Below, in pieces: positions 16,511 to 18,527 of a DNA stretch of 18,527 nt (position 1 is the first letter of the stretch; every line of letters begins with the position of its first letter). The notes under the pieces are model-generated. The model had not been told where the DNA came from. It made no database searches and saw only the letters and a list, made by a program, of their open reading frames with translations. A program made the translations under genes and the position numbers. The stretch is from Acidiphilium sp. C61 (lineage in GTDB: Bacteria; Pseudomonadota; Alphaproteobacteria; Acetobacterales; Acetobacteraceae). The stretch is from contig NZ_CACTIA010000002.1 of NCBI RefSeq assembly GCF_902712915.1, positions 1 to 18,527 of the forward strand, read 5' to 3'.

Positions 16511-17081
16511 TTATTCACAGACACGGCCGATGGTTTGGCGGCTGACCTGATATGTCCGTGCGAGGGATGAGACTGATGCGCCGGAGCCACGCGCTTCCCT
16601 GACAGCGGCCTTTTGATCATCTGTTAAAGATGCAGGCCGCCCGATCGCCTTGCCGTTCGCTCTGGCTCGCTGGACCCCAGCTTGCGTGCGTTCAATCAGC
16701 AGGTCTCGCTCGAACTCAGCCACGGCGGCGATCACCTGCATGGTCATGCGGCCGGCTGAGCTGGTGAGATCGACGGCCGCCTAGGGCCAGACAATGAAGC
16801 CGGACCCCGAGGCCGGCGAGGGCATCGACGGTGGCTCGCACGTCGAGCGCGCTGCGGCCTAACCGGTCGAGCTTTGTGACAACAAGCACGTCCCCATCTT
16901 CGAGGCGATCGAGGAGGCGGCGGAACTCGGGCCGTTGGCGAGCTGCGACGCTTCCCGAGATTGTTTCCATGATGATCCGGTTAGGGCGGATGGCAAAGCC
17001 GGCGGCCTTCGCCTCGGCTATCTGATTCTCGGCGGTCTGCTCACGCGTCGATACGCGGGCATACAAAAACACGCGCGACAT
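16511..17081 (-). pseudogene. tnpR: Tn3-type serine resolvase, one frameshift
   Basis: A small serine recombinase that would cut and rejoin res sites to resolve transposition cointegrates. ATG 17081 gives MSRVFLYARVSTREQTAENQ with the catalytic Ser in ARVST (residue 10). Next come the conserved arginine regions GSVAARQRPEFRRLLDRLED and VVTKLDRLGRSALDV, the E-helix (MTMQVIAAVAEFERDLLIER) and a C-terminal helix-turn-helix (GASVSSLARTYQVSRQTIGR). An extra C at 16774-16779 breaks the frame between HCLALGG and VDLTSSAGRM; without it the protein is 189 residues, the normal TnpR length. The start faces higBA across a candidate res site. No tnpA is present, so the transposon is partial. Confidence 0.9.
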
Positions 17082-17092
17082 AGGGCAATTAC

Positions 17093-17193
17093 GTCCAAAA
17101 ACCTGCCTGTAATATCGGACAATGCCCACAATGCCGTCAAAATAGTTTTGGGCATGCTCTCGGCGAGGTGTCCGAAACCGGTCGGTTTTGGAC
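17093..17193. promoter_or_regulatory. Candidate res site of the resolvase
   Basis: Between tnpR and higB lie two GTCC...GGAC dyads. The first spans 28 bp (17093-17120), the standard size of res subsite I. The second is 24 bp (17170-17193) with arms GTCCGAAACCG and CGGTTTTGGAC that differ at one base. A weaker middle site may lie around 17136-17155. Position directly upstream of tnpR and the paired outward arms fit a Tn3-type res, where TnpR also represses its own promoter. Confidence 0.6.
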
Positions 17194-17212
17194 GTGATCA
17201 CATTGATTGAAG

Positions 17213-17241
17213 TTGTATAGTGACGCGCTACGCGTTACACT
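17213..17241 (+). promoter_or_regulatory. higBA promoter and operator
   Basis: GTGACGCG-CTA-CGCGTTAC (17220-17238) is a near-perfect inverted repeat just before the higB start, the usual place for a HigA operator. TTGTAT (17213-17218) and TACACT (17236-17241) are 17 bp apart and could be -35 and -10 boxes. The transcript would then start at or next to GTG 17247, giving a nearly leaderless toxin message. The -35/-10 choice is tentative; the dyad is clear. Confidence 0.5.
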
Positions 17242-17246
17242 GATTT

Positions 17247-17526
17247 GTGATCTTGAGTTTCCGACATAAGGGCCTGGAGGCTTTTTACCGCACGGGCTCC
17301 ATGCGCGGGATTCAAGCCGCACAGGCTGGCAAGTTGAAGCGCATTCTTGGCCTTTTGGATGTGGCGCAGACGCCGCAGGATATGAACATCCCGGCGTTTA
17401 AGCTGCACCCACTGAAAGGTGACCTTGCCGGGCACTGGTCCGTGTGGGTCAACGGGAATTGGAGAGTGACATTTCGGTTCGTTGAGGCTGGCGTTGAGTT
17501 TGGTGAATTATCAAGACTACCACTAG
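17247..17526 (+). pseudogene. higB: HigB-type toxin (RelE-like RNase), frameshifted near its end
   Basis: HigB toxins are ribosome-dependent mRNA-cleaving RNases of the RelE fold. From GTG 17247 the sequence reads ILSFRHKGLEAFYRTGSMRG, LKRILGLLDVAQTPQDM, then FKLHPLKGDLAGHWSVWVNG and NWRVTFRF, all family hallmarks. In the TTT at 17499-17501 one T is in excess: deleting it restores ELVNYQDYH and a TAG at 17524-17526, the conserved HigB tail, for a 92-residue protein. As sequenced, the frame misses that stop and runs on into higA, giving a 192-residue apparent fusion to 17825. The catalytic core is intact but the last ten or so residues are replaced. Confidence 0.88.
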
Positions 17527-17537
17527 GAGAAGGTAAA

Positions 17538-17825
17538 ATGATGAATAATCCGCCACATCCTGGCGAACTGCTAAGAGAGGATGTCATCGGTGAGCTGGGG
17601 CTTTCCGTTACCGAGGCCGCCCAGAGGCTGGCTATGTCCCGCGCAGCGTTGTCGCGTGTGTTGAACGCCAGGGCTGCCATTAGCCCTGATTTGGCGATCC
17701 GGCTTGAACAGGCTGGCGTGAGCACGGCGCAGGCATGGCTTGGGATGCAGGCAAACTATGATCTTTGGCTTGCACGACAACACCAGCAGCCACCAGTGCG
17801 CCGTTTTCAGGAAAATGCGGCCTGA
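17538..17825 (+). CDS. higA: HigA-type antitoxin (XRE helix-turn-helix)
   Basis: HigA binds and blocks HigB and represses the operon. The 95-residue frame from ATG 17538 begins MMNNPPHPGELLREDVIGEL, the standard HigA start. The helix-turn-helix is LSVTEAAQRLAMSRAALSRV, followed by LNARAAISPDLAIRLEQAG and the C-terminal AWLGMQANYDLWLARQ, all typical of the family. AGGAGAAGG lies a few bases before ATG, showing it has its own ribosome site and is meant to start separately. It lies 11 bp after the restored higB stop, in reverse order (toxin first) as usual for hig loci. In this sequence it is also read in phase with higB because of the extra T. Confidence 0.93.
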   Translation: MMNNPPHPGELLREDVIGELGLSVTEAAQRLAMSRAALSRVLNARAAISPDLAIRLEQAGVSTAQAWLGMQANYDLWLARQHQQPPVRRFQENAA

Positions 17826-17996
17826 ACAACCAAGTTCGGGCAGCGACCAGTAGACTCATGGACTTATTGTTATCGACCTAGGTCTGGACGCCGATCGGCA
17901 TTCCAAGCAGCTGATTCGAAATACGTCCCCGGTGTGATCGGGTTCGCGTCGGTTCACGGTCGCCGTAAGATCGGATAGCCGGTCCGCCCCCGCAGC

Positions 17997-18527
17997 TCAG
18001 GTCTCGATAGGCAAACCCGCTCCCTTCCACTCAGGATAGCCATCTTCCAGGCGGCTGGCCTGAACGCCTCGCGCCCGTAACTGCGCCACGGCTTCATATG
18101 ACAGAACGCAATACGGTCCCCGGCAATACGCGACGACCGGGATGTTCTCAGTGAAGTGGCCCAGCGCCGCATCCAACTGATCGAGGGGAATGTTCAACGC
18201 ACCCGGCAAATGGCCCCGCGCGAATTCATCCGCCGGTCGGACATCGAGGAGTGTCACGCTGCCCTCGCGCAGGCGTTCAAGCAAGGTCAAGCGCGATACG
18301 GGCTCGAGAGAATCCCGCGCCCGGAAATACGCCTGCAGCACCTGATCGATTTCCGCGATGTTCCGCTCGCCCACTCGCCCCAGGCTGCCCAGCAACGTCA
18401 CCACCTCGGTCTCGGAGACCAGGCTATAGAACATGTTCTTGCCCTCTCGCCGCGGCGCCGCAAGGCGGGCACGGCGCAAGACCTGCAGGTGGCGGGACGT
18501 GTTCGAGAGCGACAGGCCAATCCGTTC
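17997..18527 (-). CDS. ArsR-rhodanese fusion regulator, N-terminus beyond the window
   Basis: The frame is open from the window edge (18527) to TGA 17997-17999, 176 residues. It begins inside the ArsR-type winged helix-turn-helix recognition helix (ERIGLSLSNTSRHLQVLRRA) with the wing ARLAAPRREGKNMFYSL. A linker helix leads to a rhodanese domain (LTLLERLREGSVTLLDVRPA, then HLPGALNIPLDQLDAAL) with the active-site loop VVAYCRGPYCVLSYEAV, where the first Cys is the sulfur carrier and a second Cys closes the loop. ArsR-rhodanese proteins are thought to respond to sulfane sulfur, metals or arsenic. No cysteine metal site is visible in the part seen. Intact, unlike its left neighbours. Only about 45 residues should be missing. 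Confidence 0.92.
   Translation of the reverse strand, partial: ERIGLSLSNTSRHLQVLRRARLAAPRREGKNMFYSLVSETEVVTLLGSLGRVGERNIAEIDQVLQAYFRARDSLEPVSRLTLLERLREGSVTLLDVRPADEFARGHLPGALNIPLDQLDAALGHFTENIPVVAYCRGPYCVLSYEAVAQLRARGVQASRLEDGYPEWKGAGLPIET

Noticed and set aside
17875..17884. Palindrome GACCTAGGTC between higA and the ArsR-rhodanese gene
   Set aside because: Only ten bases long, not placed at a promoter, and easily expected by chance.

Overview
The window looks like accessory DNA from a GC-rich proteobacterium, most likely an alphaproteobacterium. The reasons are the GC-rich third codon positions, the GC-rich IS21, IS630 and IS110/IS1111 family elements, and the HigBA and ArsR-rhodanese gene types. 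This is inference; there is no rRNA or core gene to fix the taxon. No tRNA, rRNA or CRISPR array was seen.

Layout. (i) 1-3285 is a graveyard: an IS630-type transposase tail (about 440-775, +) joined to a shard of an IS21 istB gene (about 327-436, -), then about 2.5 kb of minus-strand protein-coding sequence (769-3285) that jumps reading frame many times. (ii) 3286-5903 is an IS21-family element with matching ends and an exact 7-bp target duplication (CGCAGGC). Both of its genes, istA and istB, carry frameshifts, and istA also has an in-frame stop. It sits in codon 14-15 of a reconstructable Pro/Ala-rich ORF. (iii) 5980-12202 is clean coding sequence: a VOC/bleomycin-resistance-like protein and a GNAT acetyltransferase (both -), an IS1111-group IS110 element (-), a uridine-kinase-like P-loop kinase (+), and a LysR regulator (-) divergent from a two-gene operon of a metallo-beta-lactamase-fold hydrolase and an alpha/beta hydrolase (+). 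(iv) 12203-17825 is a second mobile block. It holds a membrane-anchored protein with a HEPN-like RNLAAH motif, a Rad50/SMC-like ATPase with a CxxC zinc hook, a Tn3-type serine resolvase with a candidate res site, and a divergent higBA toxin-antitoxin locus. Every one of these loci is touched by single-base frameshifts. (v) 17997-18527 is the C-terminal part of an ArsR-rhodanese fusion regulator that runs off the right edge.

How the genes may work together. The LysR, MBL-fold and alpha/beta hydrolase genes look like a regulated catabolic or detoxification unit; the hydrolase genes overlap by 4 bp. The resolvase, res and higBA cluster matches the known habit of Tn3-family transposons of carrying toxin-antitoxin pairs beside res, but no tnpA is present. 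The zinc-hook ATPase followed on the same strand by a membrane HEPN-like protein is the best candidate for an undescribed system: it resembles a sensor ATPase plus RNase effector defence pair. That is inference, and both genes need correction of indels before they read as full-length proteins.

A caution runs through the whole window. Several frameshifts fall in short homopolymers (TTT, TTTT, GGGG, CC, AAAA), so some could be sequencing or assembly errors. They are absent from seven consecutive genes at 5980-12202, which argues that at least part of the pattern is real decay of mobile DNA.
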